DNA of 64,000 bases, taken from assembly GCA_015071005.1 (NCBI GenBank), contig SVIG01000003.1:124001-188000 (forward strand), written 5' to 3'. Position 1 is the stretch's first letter. The number at the start of each line of letters is the position of its first letter. The notes beneath the pieces are model-generated. The model was not told the DNA's origin. It ran no database searches and saw nothing but the letters and a program-made list of their open reading frames with translations. The position numbers and the translations under genes are program-made. Positions 33,169 to 42,881 of the stretch are shown here, in pieces. Source of the stretch: Clostridiales bacterium. Lineage in GTDB: Bacteria > Bacillota > Clostridia > Christensenellales > Borkfalkiaceae.

Positions 33169-34092
33169 TTATATTTCGTGCACGCGCAAGGTAGAGAAAA
33201 GCTCTTGATACTTTTCTTTTGTAAAAGACACGTCCCCAACGTTCGTCACCGTCGCCGTACCAGCCGCTACGCCCGCACGCAAAATCTCGGGCAGGCTTGC
33301 GCCCTGCTCCAATTTCACCGCCGCCGCCGCGACCATTCCGTCCCCCGCACCGACCGTAGAATTCACCGCTACGTTCAAGCTCTTGCAATAGAAATTCCGC
33401 TTGCCATCGGTGATGACCGCACCTTGCTTTCCAAGGGATAACAACACCCGTTTCGCGCCGCGTTCTACAAGCTCGTAGCAGGCTTCCAGCATGTCTTCCT
33501 TGCTCGTAATTTTGCGCCCTATCGTATTCTCCAATTCTTCTATATTCGGCTTTACCAAGTCTACTCCGCAATTCACCGCAGCAAACATTCTCGCGCCGTG
33601 CGTATCGACGATTTTCAAACACTTCGGACTGCACGCTTTCGCCAATTCCCCATAATAAGAATCGTTCATGCCGCGCGGAATTCCGCCTGAGAATACCGCC
33701 ACGCTACACTTTGCGGAAAAGGTTTGCACTGCGGATAAAATCTCGTATTCTTTGCCGCTATCGATTTCCGCGCCGACATCGTTAACTTCCGTCAACATAG
33801 AACGACGGTCGATAAACTTATAATTCTCGCGCACTCTGCCCTTATTCCAAACAAAAGAATACGGCACGCCCTCATTATGTAAAAGGCTTTCAAACATTTG
33901 CCCGTTTTCGCTATACATCAACCCCGTCGCAAAGGACTCTTTCCCGAGCCTTTTTACGCCGATTGCCACGTTTAAGGCTTTACCGCCCAACGTAATGGCT
34001 TTTCTTTTTACTACGTTCGTCTTCCCGACGTTCAGCGCGTCGACCTCTACCGTGACGTCAATGCAAGGACTCATACATACCGTTAAAATCAT
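33169..34092 (-). CDS. PfkB-family sugar kinase, 1-phosphofructokinase-like
   Basis: The protein has 307 residues from the ATG at 34092; the longer frame adds an unsupported N-terminus. It has the FruK/LacC-type opening (MILTVCMSPCIDVTVEVD), the GGKALNVAIGVKRLG sugar-binding motif, FSGGIPRGM, and the catalytic NSTVGAGDGMVA with the GAGD aspartate. It phosphorylates a sugar phosphate such as fructose-1-phosphate or tagatose-6-phosphate. No PTS or fruR gene is adjacent, so the substrate is open. It sits next to pfkA but is separated from it by a terminator, so they are likely independent units. Confidence 0.85.
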   Translation of the reverse strand: MILTVCMSPCIDVTVEVDALNVGKTNVVKRKAITLGGKALNVAIGVKRLGKESFATGLMYSENGQMFESLLHNEGVPYSFVWNKGRVRENYKFIDRRSMLTEVNDVGAEIDSGKEYEILSAVQTFSAKCSVAVFSGGIPRGMNDSYYGELAKACSPKCLKIVDTHGARMFAAVNCGVDLVKPNIEELENTIGRKITSKEDMLEACYELVERGAKRVLLSLGKQGAVITDGKRNFYCKSLNVAVNSTVGAGDGMVAAAAVKLEQGASLPEILRAGVAAGTATVTNVGDVSFTKEKYQELFSTLRVHEI

Positions 34093-34212
34093 AATAAATC
34101 GCCTTTTGCTCTCGGCAAAAGACTGCCCCCAAATCATTCCTACTTATTATATACTACTTTTATGATAATTTCAAGACCAAAATGAAAAATTTTTCAACTT
34201 TTTTGCAAAAAA

Positions 34213-34235
34213 AGACCGCCTTTTGAAAAGCGGTC
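34213..34235 (-). terminator. Terminator of pfkA
   Basis: GACCGCTTTT and AAAAGGCGGTC followed by TTTTTTT on the minus strand. Confidence 0.9.
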
Positions 34236-34242
34236 GATTTTT

Positions 34243-35205
34243 TTACATGGAAATCATTTGTAATGTTTCGTAAAGCTCGTAATTAAACGTTTTCTTCATG
34301 GAAACGGCTTCGATAATATCCATATCGATAATCTTATTATTTCGGATACCCACTACGCGGTTGCCAATGCCGTCTTTCAACAAACGCACTGCTTTATTAC
34401 CGAACTGTGCTGCCAACATTCTATCCGCCATCGTAGGAGAACCGCCACGTTGTACGTGACCGATACAAGTAGGACGAACGTCGTAATGGGTATGCTCTTG
34501 AAGGCGCTTAGAAAACTCTTCCGCGCTCATCGCGCCTTCCGCGATTACGATAATATTCGAGTGCTTACCGTTTGCTCTCGATTGATTGATTCTATTGATA
34601 ATTTCCTGCATATCGAAGGCAATTTCAGGCACAACGATAATTTCTGCGCCAGAAGCAATACCGCTATAAAGCGCGATATCGCCGCAATGTCTGCCCATAA
34701 CTTCAACAACGGAAACACGTTCGTGCGAGGTCATCGTATCACGAAGCTTATTGATAAGGTCAAGACAGGTATTAACCGCCGTATCAAAACCAAGCGTATA
34801 ATCGGTATATTCCAAGTCGTTATCAATCGTACCGGGGATACCGATTGTAGGTACGCCGTACTGTTCGCTCAAAATTCTTGCGCCGCGGAAAGAACCGTCG
34901 CCGCCAATAACGACAAGCCCTTCAATCCCATGACGGTTAAGAGTATCCACCGCACGCTTTTGACCTTCCACAGTAAGCATTTCCATACATCTTGCCGTAC
35001 GAAGCTTCGTACCGCCGCATTGTACGATATTGGAAACGCTACGCATTTCCATCGGAATTACGTTATCTTCAATAAGCCCCGCATAGCCGCGCTCAATGCC
35101 ATAAACTTCCATACCAAAATATATACCGGAACGAACCACCGCGCGAATCGCCGCGTTCATACCGGGCGCGTCACCGCCACTTGTTAACAAACCTATACGT
35201 TTCAT
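34243..35205 (-). CDS. pfkA: ATP-dependent 6-phosphofructokinase
   Basis: This 320-residue enzyme converts fructose-6-phosphate to fructose-1,6-bisphosphate. It has GLLTSGGDAPGMNAAIR, the ATP-site GGDGSFRGA (the glycine that favours ATP over pyrophosphate), the catalytic PGTIDND, MGRHCGD, and GHVQRGGSPT. Length and motifs match the bacterial PfkA type. It lies downstream of dnaE in the same direction, a common clostridial order, but has its own promoter and a terminator at the end. Allosteric Arg positions were not checked. Confidence 0.97.
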   Translation of the reverse strand: MKRIGLLTSGGDAPGMNAAIRAVVRSGIYFGMEVYGIERGYAGLIEDNVIPMEMRSVSNIVQCGGTKLRTARCMEMLTVEGQKRAVDTLNRHGIEGLVVIGGDGSFRGARILSEQYGVPTIGIPGTIDNDLEYTDYTLGFDTAVNTCLDLINKLRDTMTSHERVSVVEVMGRHCGDIALYSGIASGAEIIVVPEIAFDMQEIINRINQSRANGKHSNIIVIAEGAMSAEEFSKRLQEHTHYDVRPTCIGHVQRGGSPTMADRMLAAQFGNKAVRLLKDGIGNRVVGIRNNKIIDMDIIEAVSMKKTFNYELYETLQMISM

Positions 35206-35245
35206 ATTTTCACCTCAAAGACTATGTCTTTCTTTCACTTCCTAT

Positions 35246-35251
35246 ATTATA
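35246..35251 (-). promoter_or_regulatory. -10 box of the pfkA promoter
   Basis: TATAAT on the minus strand, with a T-rich region resembling TTGTTT at the -35 position. The leader of about 40 bases ends in a GAGGTG ribosome site. Confidence 0.65.
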
Positions 35252-35299
35252 GCAAAACTTTTCAAAAAAACAAACGTTTTACAACAACTTTTTTCATTT

Positions 35300-38200
35300 T
35301 TAGGCAAGTTTTATACAATTTTCGGGAAGAAAACTCGAAAGTTCGGCAAAAAACGCCTTATTCAAACTTACTTTTTGTGTGCAAAGCAGTTTTTTACGCC
35401 CCTTGACGAAATAAACTTCCGTATCCCCTTCATAGAAGGCAAGCGTTTCCAAAAGTTCGTCGATATCCGCGTCTTCCAAATCGGTGACGTTCAGCCAAAG
35501 ATGCTTGGGCGTCTCATTTTTTACTATTGACCTTGCGTCTACGATAGGCTCTTCCACTTTTGCCGAGTTCGCTTTCGGTGTTTCCTCGTCTAAAATGAAT
35601 TCCGTCATCTTTTCCACAATAATCACGGGCGCTTTTTCGTCTTCAATACTGATTTTACCCGAGAGCGAAACAACCGTATCCGCATCCAAAAAATTACGGA
35701 TTTTATCGTAAACTTTCGGGAAGCATACGCACTCGATCGAGCCGTACAAATCCTCTATCGTCACGAATGCCATAAACGAACCGCTGCGCGTTTTCAGTTT
35801 CTTAAACGCGCCAATCATACCGCCCATCGTCACTTGTTGACCGTCTTGCACGTCGTGATAAGTCTTTCTGCCCGTTTCCTCATCTTCTTCGTATTCGTTG
35901 AGCATTTGACAGTTAAACGTGCGATCCTTGAAATAGGGCAAGAACTTTTCGAACGGGTGTCCGCTGACGTACACGCCAAGCACCGATTTTTCCTTCGATA
36001 AACGCTCCATAGTGTCGTACTCGGGAATATTCGGGTATTTGACTTCAACCGCTTGTTCTTCAATTATACTTCCAAAGAGAGAGAGCTGTTCGCCTCCCTT
36101 TTGCTTGTCCCTTGCGCCAACTTGCGTCAAAACTTCTTCGTAAACCGCCGCCACTTGCGCACGAGAATACCCAAAGCAATCGAACGCACCTGCATAAATC
36201 AAGCTTTCAACGATACGTTTATTCACGTATTTTGCACAGCGAGTCGCAAAGTCCGCAAAGTCCTTATAAAGTCCGTTTTCCTCACGTTCTTTAATAACCG
36301 CCGCTATGGCGTCCTGTCCCACGCCGCGGAGCGCCGCAAGACCGATACGAATCCCCTTGCCTTCTACCCAGAAAATATCCTTCGATTTATTGATATCGGG
36401 GGGGAGTACGGCGATATTCTTTTCTTTCATGTACATAACGTACTTGGAAATTTCTTCAATTTTATCGATACGGTCGTTTAAGATACCCGCAAGAAATTCC
36501 CTGGGATAAAAATGCTTCAAATATGCCGTTCGGTAAGCAATAACGGCATACGCCGCCGCGTGCGACTTGTTAAAAGCGTAGGAAGCAAAGCTTTCCATAT
36601 CCCCGAAAATCTTCGCAGCTACTTCCGCAGGAATCCCCTTGGAAACACACCCGGAAATATTTTCCGCCGGCGCGCCGTAGATAAACTTATCCTTTTGCTC
36701 CATTAGCTCTTTCTTTTTCTTTTTCGCCATAGCACGACGAACAAGGTCGGCTTGACCGTACGTGTAGCCTGCGAGCTGTTGGAAAATTTGCATTACTTGC
36801 TCTTGGTAAACAATAACCCCGTAGGAATTCTTCAAAATCGGCTCTAAATAGGGCGTATCGTACACTACCAAGTCTGGATTATGCTTATTGCGAATATACG
36901 TGGGAATGAAATCCATAGGCCCGGGGCGGTACAAGGAAATACCTGCAATCAAGTCTTCAAGACAGTTCGGTTGCAGCTCTTTCATAAACTTTTTCATGCC
37001 GCCTTGTTCGAGTTGGAACACCCCATCCGTGTCGCCGGACGAAATGAGCTGATAGGCTTCGGGCACGTCTACGCCGAGCGTAGAAAAGTCAATGTCGACC
37101 CCTTTCCCAAGTTTGATATATTCGAGTGTGTTTTGAATGTCCGTGAGCGTGGTAAGGGCAAGAAAGTCCATTTTAAGCATCCCTACCGCTTCCACTTCTT
37201 TCATATCGAACTGCGTAACGATATCGTCCCCATTTCTTGCAAGCGGCACGTTATCCGCAAGGACCTTATTACAAATAACGACGCCTGCCGCGTGCTCGGA
37301 CGTATTCTTAGGCATACCTTCGAGTTTTAAGCCCATATCGATAACGCGGCGAAGCTCGTCGTTCGTTTCGTATACTTCGATAAACTCGGGATTGCGCTTT
37401 TGCTTTTGTTCGTTGAGTTTCTTTTGAAGTTCTCCTTTCTTTTCCTCGTTCGTTTCTTCTTCGAGCTGTTTTTCAAGCTTGGGAATCTTTCTACCGAGCA
37501 ATTCGCCGATCGTCGACTTCCCATCCATCAGCTTTGCCACCTTATCCGTTTCCGAATACGGAACGCCCATAACACGCCCTACGTCCTTGATAACCGCACG
37601 CGACGCAAGCGTACCGAACGTGACGATTTGCGCTACGTTTTCAGGGTGATATTTCTCGCGAACGTATTCGATTGTTTCCGCTCTTCTTTTGGTGCAAAAA
37701 TCGACGTCGAAGTCGGGCATGGAAACACGGTCGGGATTCAAGAAACGCTCGAAAATTAAGTCGTATTTCAAAGGATCGACGTCCGTAATCCCAATCGAGT
37801 AAGCAACGATACTGCCTACCCCCGAGCCGCGCCCAGGGCCAACGGGAATACCGCGCAAACGGGACCAGTTGATATAGTCCCACACAATCAAGAAATAATC
37901 GGCAAAGCCCATGGAAATAATAATGCTTAACTCATATTCCGCACGTTCTTTAATCGTTTGCGTAATTTCAGGATAACGCTTGGGCAAACCTTCCCACGTC
38001 AAGCGCGTAAGATAATCGGGCGACGTAGAACCGTCGTCGGGCTTGTACAAGGGAATCAGCGAAGTATCACGAATCGGATCTCCCTTGGGCGTTAAATCAA
38101 ACACCGGTTCTTCAATTTTATCCGCAATCACGCGAGTGTTGGTAATCGCTTCGGGAACGTAATGGAAAAGCTCCATCATTTCGTCCCCCGACTTCATATA

Positions 38201-38914
38201 AAACTCGTGCTCTTCAAAGCGCATTTTGGGGTTCGCAAGCGTGGATTTTGTTTGAATACAAAGCAAAATCTCATGCGCCTCCCAGTCCGCTTTTTCAATA
38301 TAGTGGACGTCGTTCGTCGCAACGAGCTGAATATCGAGCTCTCTTGCAATCTTGATTAAATCGGGAAGGATTTGTTTTTGTTCGGCGATACCGTGGTCTT
38401 GCAGCTCGATATAGAAATCCTCGCCGAAAACGTCCTTCATCTCTTGCGCCCATTTCTTCGCGCCGTCGTAATCCCCACGCAACAAAAGCTGGGGTAAACG
38501 CCCTGCAAGGCATGCCGAAAGACAAATAACCCCTTCGCTGTGCTGCTTGATTAAATCGTAGCTGATACGCGGCTTACCGCCGTAATAACCGTCGATATAC
38601 GAGAGCGAATCGAGCTTGACAATATTTTTATAGCCCGACTTATTTTTGGCAAGCAAAACGATATGCTCGTTCTTCCCCGGGCGTTTTTCCAAATGATTGT
38701 CCACCGCGTACAATTCGCAGCCGATAATATATTTAATTCCCTTCTTAACGCACTCTTCCGCGAAATACAAGGACGCATACATATTCCCGTGATCGGTAAT
38801 CGCACAGGCGTTGATGTTGTTTTTGACAAGGTAGTCCACCAAGTCGTCCACTTTCGCCGCGCCGTCCAAAAGGCTATATTCCGTGTGTAAATGCAAATGT
38901 ACAAAATCCGTCAT
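35300..38914 (-). CDS. dnaE: DNA polymerase III alpha subunit (DnaE type)
   Basis: This 1204-residue protein has an N-terminal PHP domain (FVHLHLHTEYSLLDGA), the polymerase core with MPDFDVDFC catalytic aspartates and RGSGVGS, a helix-hairpin-helix region (SHAAAYAVIAYRTAYLK, RGVG), and a C-terminal OB-fold near GGMIGAFKKLKTRSG. It lacks the inserted exonuclease of PolC, so it is the DnaE form. Firmicutes usually carry both; PolC is not in this window. It follows whiA by 16 bases in the murB-PHP-whiA-dnaE run. The start ATG has a GGAAG site. Confidence 0.96.
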   Translation of the reverse strand: MTDFVHLHLHTEYSLLDGAAKVDDLVDYLVKNNINACAITDHGNMYASLYFAEECVKKGIKYIIGCELYAVDNHLEKRPGKNEHIVLLAKNKSGYKNIVKLDSLSYIDGYYGGKPRISYDLIKQHSEGVICLSACLAGRLPQLLLRGDYDGAKKWAQEMKDVFGEDFYIELQDHGIAEQKQILPDLIKIARELDIQLVATNDVHYIEKADWEAHEILLCIQTKSTLANPKMRFEEHEFYMKSGDEMMELFHYVPEAITNTRVIADKIEEPVFDLTPKGDPIRDTSLIPLYKPDDGSTSPDYLTRLTWEGLPKRYPEITQTIKERAEYELSIIISMGFADYFLIVWDYINWSRLRGIPVGPGRGSGVGSIVAYSIGITDVDPLKYDLIFERFLNPDRVSMPDFDVDFCTKRRAETIEYVREKYHPENVAQIVTFGTLASRAVIKDVGRVMGVPYSETDKVAKLMDGKSTIGELLGRKIPKLEKQLEEETNEEKKGELQKKLNEQKQKRNPEFIEVYETNDELRRVIDMGLKLEGMPKNTSEHAAGVVICNKVLADNVPLARNGDDIVTQFDMKEVEAVGMLKMDFLALTTLTDIQNTLEYIKLGKGVDIDFSTLGVDVPEAYQLISSGDTDGVFQLEQGGMKKFMKELQPNCLEDLIAGISLYRPGPMDFIPTYIRNKHNPDLVVYDTPYLEPILKNSYGVIVYQEQVMQIFQQLAGYTYGQADLVRRAMAKKKKKELMEQKDKFIYGAPAENISGCVSKGIPAEVAAKIFGDMESFASYAFNKSHAAAYAVIAYRTAYLKHFYPREFLAGILNDRIDKIEEISKYVMYMKEKNIAVLPPDINKSKDIFWVEGKGIRIGLAALRGVGQDAIAAVIKEREENGLYKDFADFATRCAKYVNKRIVESLIYAGAFDCFGYSRAQVAAVYEEVLTQVGARDKQKGGEQLSLFGSIIEEQAVEVKYPNIPEYDTMERLSKEKSVLGVYVSGHPFEKFLPYFKDRTFNCQMLNEYEEDEETGRKTYHDVQDGQQVTMGGMIGAFKKLKTRSGSFMAFVTIEDLYGSIECVCFPKVYDKIRNFLDADTVVSLSGKISIEDEKAPVIIVEKMTEFILDEETPKANSAKVEEPIVDARSIVKNETPKHLWLNVTDLEDADIDELLETLAFYEGDTEVYFVKGRKKLLCTQKVSLNKAFFAELSSFLPENCIKLA

Positions 38915-38930
38915 AATCTATCTTCCGTTT

Positions 38931-39860
38931 TTACTTTTCTTCTTCCGTTTTCGCAAGCTCCATCAATTTGCGCATGCGATGATTCAAGCAGCTCTTCGTC
39001 ACGCAAAGCCGACGAGCTAACTCCTGCAAAGTATCCGTCGGGCGTTCCAAGCGCATTTTTGCGAGCGTTTTCAGCTCAGGCGACAGCTCTTCAAAGTCAC
39101 CGTTATCGATGAGTTTTTGAATGGCGACAACCTGCTTTACCGCCGCAATCGCAACCTTATCCGCATTTCCCGACATACAGTTTTGTGTGCGATTGTCATT
39201 ATTCGCTTTGTCCCTTTTTTCAATTACGGCGTATAACTTTTTCAAGGAATTTTTCGCACCGATTACCGCAAGAAAATCGGCAATTTGTTCCTTGCTCTTG
39301 ATATACACGACGTAGGAATCCTTACGGGGCGTAAGGCGTGCTATCAGCTCGAATTGCGCGAGTAAATCGCAAAAATCCCGTGCGGTATTCCGCTCCGAAA
39401 AGACAATTTCAAGGTGATAACCGCTCTTACCTGTTTCCGACGGCAAAATACAGCTGCCGCCGCCCAAGAACGCGCCTTGAATATACGCGATTTGTTTCGT
39501 TTCCGTCGTTAAAAGGCTTTGCGAGATATTATCCCGAATCCCACCCGTTCTTTTGAGCAAATGCAGTTCTTTCAAGACGTTTTCCGAAAGCTCCGCAGGG
39601 CAAACGAATACAAGCTTATCCCTGCCGCTTAAACGGTCTTGCTCCGCGTGCGTAATCACAAGCTCTGCGCCGAACAATTCAAAAAAGGCGCTCGTAAAAA
39701 ACTCTGCGACGTTTTCCGTTTCACTAACGATGAAAAAGGTCGGATTGCCGTTGCTAATCCCCATTGTCGCACTCGCGCGGATATACGCGGATAAAGCTAC
39801 CCTATTATCCGCAATACCATGATTTACGATTTCCTTTTTTACGTCTAACGTGAAATTCAT
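38931..39860 (-). CDS. whiA: WhiA, sporulation/cell-division DNA-binding protein
   Basis: The protein has 309 residues: an N-terminal LAGLIDADG-like homing-endonuclease fold (QIAYIQGAFLGGGSC) without nuclease function, and a C-terminal helix-turn-helix (TLQELARRLCVTKSCLNHRMRKL). WhiA is a conserved Gram-positive regulator linked to cell division and chromosome segregation. It is often third or fourth in a murB-rapZ-yvcK-whiA block. Here rapZ and yvcK are absent and a PHP hydrolase gene sits in their place. The start follows AAGGACGG, and the upstream gene ends eight bases before it. Confidence 0.94.
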   Translation of the reverse strand: MNFTLDVKKEIVNHGIADNRVALSAYIRASATMGISNGNPTFFIVSETENVAEFFTSAFFELFGAELVITHAEQDRLSGRDKLVFVCPAELSENVLKELHLLKRTGGIRDNISQSLLTTETKQIAYIQGAFLGGGSCILPSETGKSGYHLEIVFSERNTARDFCDLLAQFELIARLTPRKDSYVVYIKSKEQIADFLAVIGAKNSLKKLYAVIEKRDKANNDNRTQNCMSGNADKVAIAAVKQVVAIQKLIDNGDFEELSPELKTLAKMRLERPTDTLQELARRLCVTKSCLNHRMRKLMELAKTEEEK

Positions 39861-39868
39861 AGCCGTCC

Positions 39869-40645
39869 TTATAAATGTTTCTTAAATTCCGTAAAACGGA
39901 ACGTGGGATACCGTCCGTCAATATTGTCGATTCTATCCAAAGGGAATGCTATCCTTGCAAGCTGCTCTTCTACCAGCACTTTGTCCCCTACGCGGCTTGC
40001 CGAATGCGCGTCCGAATCAATGATAAATCTCGCGGACGTTTTTACGGCGATTTCATTCAACTCCTCGTCCGTCAAGTGGGTTTTCTTGCTGTTAAGCTCG
40101 ATATACGTACCGTAATCGGCGGCACATTTCGCCACTTCCAACGCGTTTGCTGGACACAAATAATTCAAGTGCGTCACCGCGTCGATGGGATTATTTTTAA
40201 TCGTATTGATATACGTTTTCGTGTTCAACGCGCGAAGCTTGTCCGACGGGTGCTTGCGGAACTTCTCCGAAAAGAAATTCCCCATGCCGTACCTCCAAAA
40301 ATCGCTGAACTTATCATACCAAACGAATACGTGTTTGCCGCAAAGATAAATATCGAAATTCTCGTAATCGGATTCTCTATAATCCGCTTTGCCGTTTACG
40401 CCGAGAATATTCGATTCCACGCCCACCAAGACGTCCACGCCGTATTTTTTTGCCGCCGCCTCGCATTCCGCTTTGTACGCCGCGACCTGTCTACGACGAA
40501 TCCCAAACGCCACGTGCGAAAAGCCGTGATCGGTAATCCCGATCTGCTTTAATCCTTGTTCCTTTGCCGCTGCGACGTTTTCGTCGACCGTATTTTTGCC
40601 GTGTGAGTACGGCGTATGCGTATGATAATCACCCGTTAAAATCAT
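39869..40645 (-). CDS. PHP-domain phosphoesterase (HisK/YcdX-like)
   Basis: This 258-residue metal-dependent phosphoesterase has the PHP motifs DYHTHTPYSHG (metal-binding histidines), ITDHGF, GVESN, a THLNY histidine in the middle and SDAH near the C-terminus. It resembles histidinol-phosphatase-like and YcdX-type proteins. The substrate cannot be assigned and no other histidine genes are nearby. In many Clostridia a PHP protein sits between murB and the rapZ-yvcK-whiA genes, and that position is kept here. It starts with ATG 22 bases after murB. Confidence 0.85.
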   Translation of the reverse strand: MILTGDYHTHTPYSHGKNTVDENVAAAKEQGLKQIGITDHGFSHVAFGIRRRQVAAYKAECEAAAKKYGVDVLVGVESNILGVNGKADYRESDYENFDIYLCGKHVFVWYDKFSDFWRYGMGNFFSEKFRKHPSDKLRALNTKTYINTIKNNPIDAVTHLNYLCPANALEVAKCAADYGTYIELNSKKTHLTDEELNEIAVKTSARFIIDSDAHSASRVGDKVLVEEQLARIAFPLDRIDNIDGRYPTFRFTEFKKHL

Positions 40646-40667
40646 AGTTACGTTTCCTTTTGTTCCT

Positions 40668-41549
40668 TTAAGTCAAATACCGTATTTCTTCTTCCAAGCG
40701 CACGCCGTATTGCGCATGCACCGCGTTCTTGATAAGCTGAATCAATTTTTTGACGTCCGACGCCGTCGCGCCGCCGCCGTTAATAATAAAATTCGCGTGT
40801 TCTTCGCTTACGTACGCGCCGCCGAGCCGCAGCCCTTTGAGTCCGCTCTTTTCAATGAGTTCCCCAGCCGAAAGTCCTTCGGGGTTTTTGAAAACGCAGC
40901 CCATACTTCTACCCTTGGGCAAATGCTTGCGACGCTCCTTATAATATTCTTCCCGTTCTTCTATCTCATCTAAACTCGCTTGATTGAGCGCAAAATGCGC
41001 CCCGACAATCACCGAACCATCTTGCATAAAGACGCTCGATTTGTAAGCGTATTGACAGTCCTTTTTTGAATAGAGCGTGAGTCCGCCCTGACGATAGACG
41101 AGTACGCTATCGACAATCGAATCGATATACCTACCGCCTGCCCCCGCGTTCATAAATAATGCGCCGCCAAGCGTGCACGGTATCCCGCATAAAAATTCCG
41201 CGCCGCTTAAACCCGACTTTCTACACGCATTCACAAACGCGCTTGCTTGCACGCCCGCATACGCGAATACGCGCTCGGAAAAAATAATCTCGCGCAAGTT
41301 ATTCAAGCGCACGATTGCCCTTCTCGTGCCTGCGTCTGAGGGCAAAACGTTGGTCAAATTACCAAGCACGTAATAGGAAATCTTATCCCGTTCGAGCATA
41401 CCCAAAAGCGCGGATAGCTCGGTAAGCGATTGCGGACAAAAACAAATCTCTGCCTTACCGCCAAGCCCAATCGAGCTTTTTTTGCTAAAATCAAACGTGT
41501 CTTCTTTCGTAAAATCTTGGTATGCCGAAAATCGATTCTCAAAAGACAA
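40668..41549 (-). CDS. murB: UDP-N-acetylenolpyruvoylglucosamine reductase
   Basis: The protein has 293 residues. FAD-binding motifs (LGGKAEICF, LGNLTNVLPSD, GAEFLCGIPCTLGGALFMNAGA) and the C-terminal GRSMGCVFKNPEG and SEEHANFIIN identify MurB of the type without the extra Tyr-loop. It makes UDP-MurNAc for peptidoglycan. The start is a TTG at 41549 with a GGAGCG site upstream. The -10 box lies so close that the transcript would carry only about nine leader bases. It heads the murB-PHP-whiA-dnaE unit. Confidence 0.93.
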   Translation of the reverse strand: MSFENRFSAYQDFTKEDTFDFSKKSSIGLGGKAEICFCPQSLTELSALLGMLERDKISYYVLGNLTNVLPSDAGTRRAIVRLNNLREIIFSERVFAYAGVQASAFVNACRKSGLSGAEFLCGIPCTLGGALFMNAGAGGRYIDSIVDSVLVYRQGGLTLYSKKDCQYAYKSSVFMQDGSVIVGAHFALNQASLDEIEEREEYYKERRKHLPKGRSMGCVFKNPEGLSAGELIEKSGLKGLRLGGAYVSEEHANFIINGGGATASDVKKLIQLIKNAVHAQYGVRLEEEIRYLT

Positions 41550-41564
41550 TAGCTGTTCGCTCCT

Positions 41565-41593
41565 ATTATAACATATTTTTTCTTTTTTTACAA
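41565..41593 (-). promoter_or_regulatory. Promoter of the murB-whiA-dnaE unit
   Basis: TTGTAA (41588-41593), N17, TATAAT (41565-41570). The predicted start near 41558 falls within the GGAGCG sequence, giving a very short leader. Confidence 0.75.
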
Positions 41594-41635
41594 TTTTTTT
41601 ACTACTAATATATGATTTTTCCGCGCTATAAATGA

Positions 41636-41665
41636 AAAAATCTCAAACCGAAGTTTGAGATTTTC
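41636..41665 (-). terminator. Terminator of the nagA unit
   Basis: AAATCTCAAAC-TTCG-GTTTGAGATTT followed by TTTC on the minus strand. Confidence 0.9.
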
Positions 41666-41696
41666 TCGATAAAATTATGTGCTTTTTCTTAAAAAC

Positions 41697-42851
41697 TTAC
41701 GCTTTGTAAATAATTTCGCCGTCACGAATAGTCATAAGCACGTCAAAATCCTTGTTGATAACGGTAAAATCAGCGTTTTTGCCCTTCTTGATACTACCCG
41801 TCTGCTTATCGATTTTCAGCATTCTTGCAGGATTGATCGTCGCGTAATCCACCGCTTGCGTGAAAGGAATACCAACTTTTTCGACCATATTCTTCACCGC
41901 TACGTTCATTTTCAAAACGCTGCCTGCAAGCGTGCCGTCTTCAAGACGCGCTTCACCGTCCTTAACGAATACCTTTTGTCCGCCAAGCTCGCTCTCGCCG
42001 TCGGGAAGCCCCTTTGCACGCATTGCGTCGGTGATAAGCGTCACCTTATCCGCACCCTTGACTTTCGTCAAAAGCTTCATTGCAGGTACGGAAACGTGAA
42101 TGGTATCCGCAATCAATTCGCAGTTCAATTCGTCCAAATACAGCGCACTACCTACCGTACCAATTTCACGGTGATGAAGCGCTGACTGCGCGTTGAAGGT
42201 GTGCGTGACGTTTTTCGCGCCAAGCTCTACCGCTTTTTCTACGTTCGGATATTTCGCGCCCGTATGACCGATGGACGCTACAATGCCCTTCTTCGCCAAA
42301 TAACGGATAAGCTCTTCCGCGCCAGCCACTTCGGGAGCAAGGGTAACGATACGAATAGAATCGCCGCTCGCTTTATTGTATTCTTCAAAGACTTTCACGT
42401 CGGGAACAGCAACGTATTCCAAGGGTTGCGCACCCTTAAACGCCGCCGCGATAAACGGACCTTCCAAGTGCACGCCGACAACCTTTGCGCCAAGCGAAGA
42501 ATTCTTTTCTCTATACTCCTTCACCGCCGACAAAGCCTTCGTGATATTCTCAGGGCTTTGCGTCATAGTCGTGACAAGGAAGGACGTCGTGCCTTCGCTT
42601 GCGATTGTTTTTGCGATGGTCGCTACGTCTTCCAACGTGCCGTCCATACCGTCCGAGCCACCCGCGCCGTGGATATGCTGATCGATAAACCCAGGCAATA
42701 CGATTGCACCCTTCGGCAATTCAATCTTTTCCGCGTATTTACTTACGCCTTTCCCCTTTACGATTTTCTTGATTTTATCATCGAAAAGGATCGAGCGTTT
42801 TTTCAAGCCCTTACCTTCTACGTAAACCATTACTTTTTGAAACGTTTTCAT
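41697..42851 (-). CDS. nagA: N-acetylglucosamine-6-phosphate deacetylase
   Basis: This 384-residue amidohydrolase has the metal-site motifs GFIDQHIHGAGG, VHLEGPF and SIGHTGA, the VTHTFNA histidine and the catalytic aspartate in LITDAMRAKG. It converts GlcNAc-6-P to GlcN-6-P for cell-wall recycling or glycolysis. The gene is 30 bases downstream of a ROK-type sugar kinase that could supply its substrate. nagB is not adjacent. The start ATG follows AGGAG. The length fits the NagA family. Confidence 0.95.
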   Translation of the reverse strand: MKTFQKVMVYVEGKGLKKRSILFDDKIKKIVKGKGVSKYAEKIELPKGAIVLPGFIDQHIHGAGGSDGMDGTLEDVATIAKTIASEGTTSFLVTTMTQSPENITKALSAVKEYREKNSSLGAKVVGVHLEGPFIAAAFKGAQPLEYVAVPDVKVFEEYNKASGDSIRIVTLAPEVAGAEELIRYLAKKGIVASIGHTGAKYPNVEKAVELGAKNVTHTFNAQSALHHREIGTVGSALYLDELNCELIADTIHVSVPAMKLLTKVKGADKVTLITDAMRAKGLPDGESELGGQKVFVKDGEARLEDGTLAGSVLKMNVAVKNMVEKVGIPFTQAVDYATINPARMLKIDKQTGSIKKGKNADFTVINKDFDVLMTIRDGEIIYKA

Positions 42852-42881
42852 TCCAACAAACTCCTTTTATTCCGTCAATGC

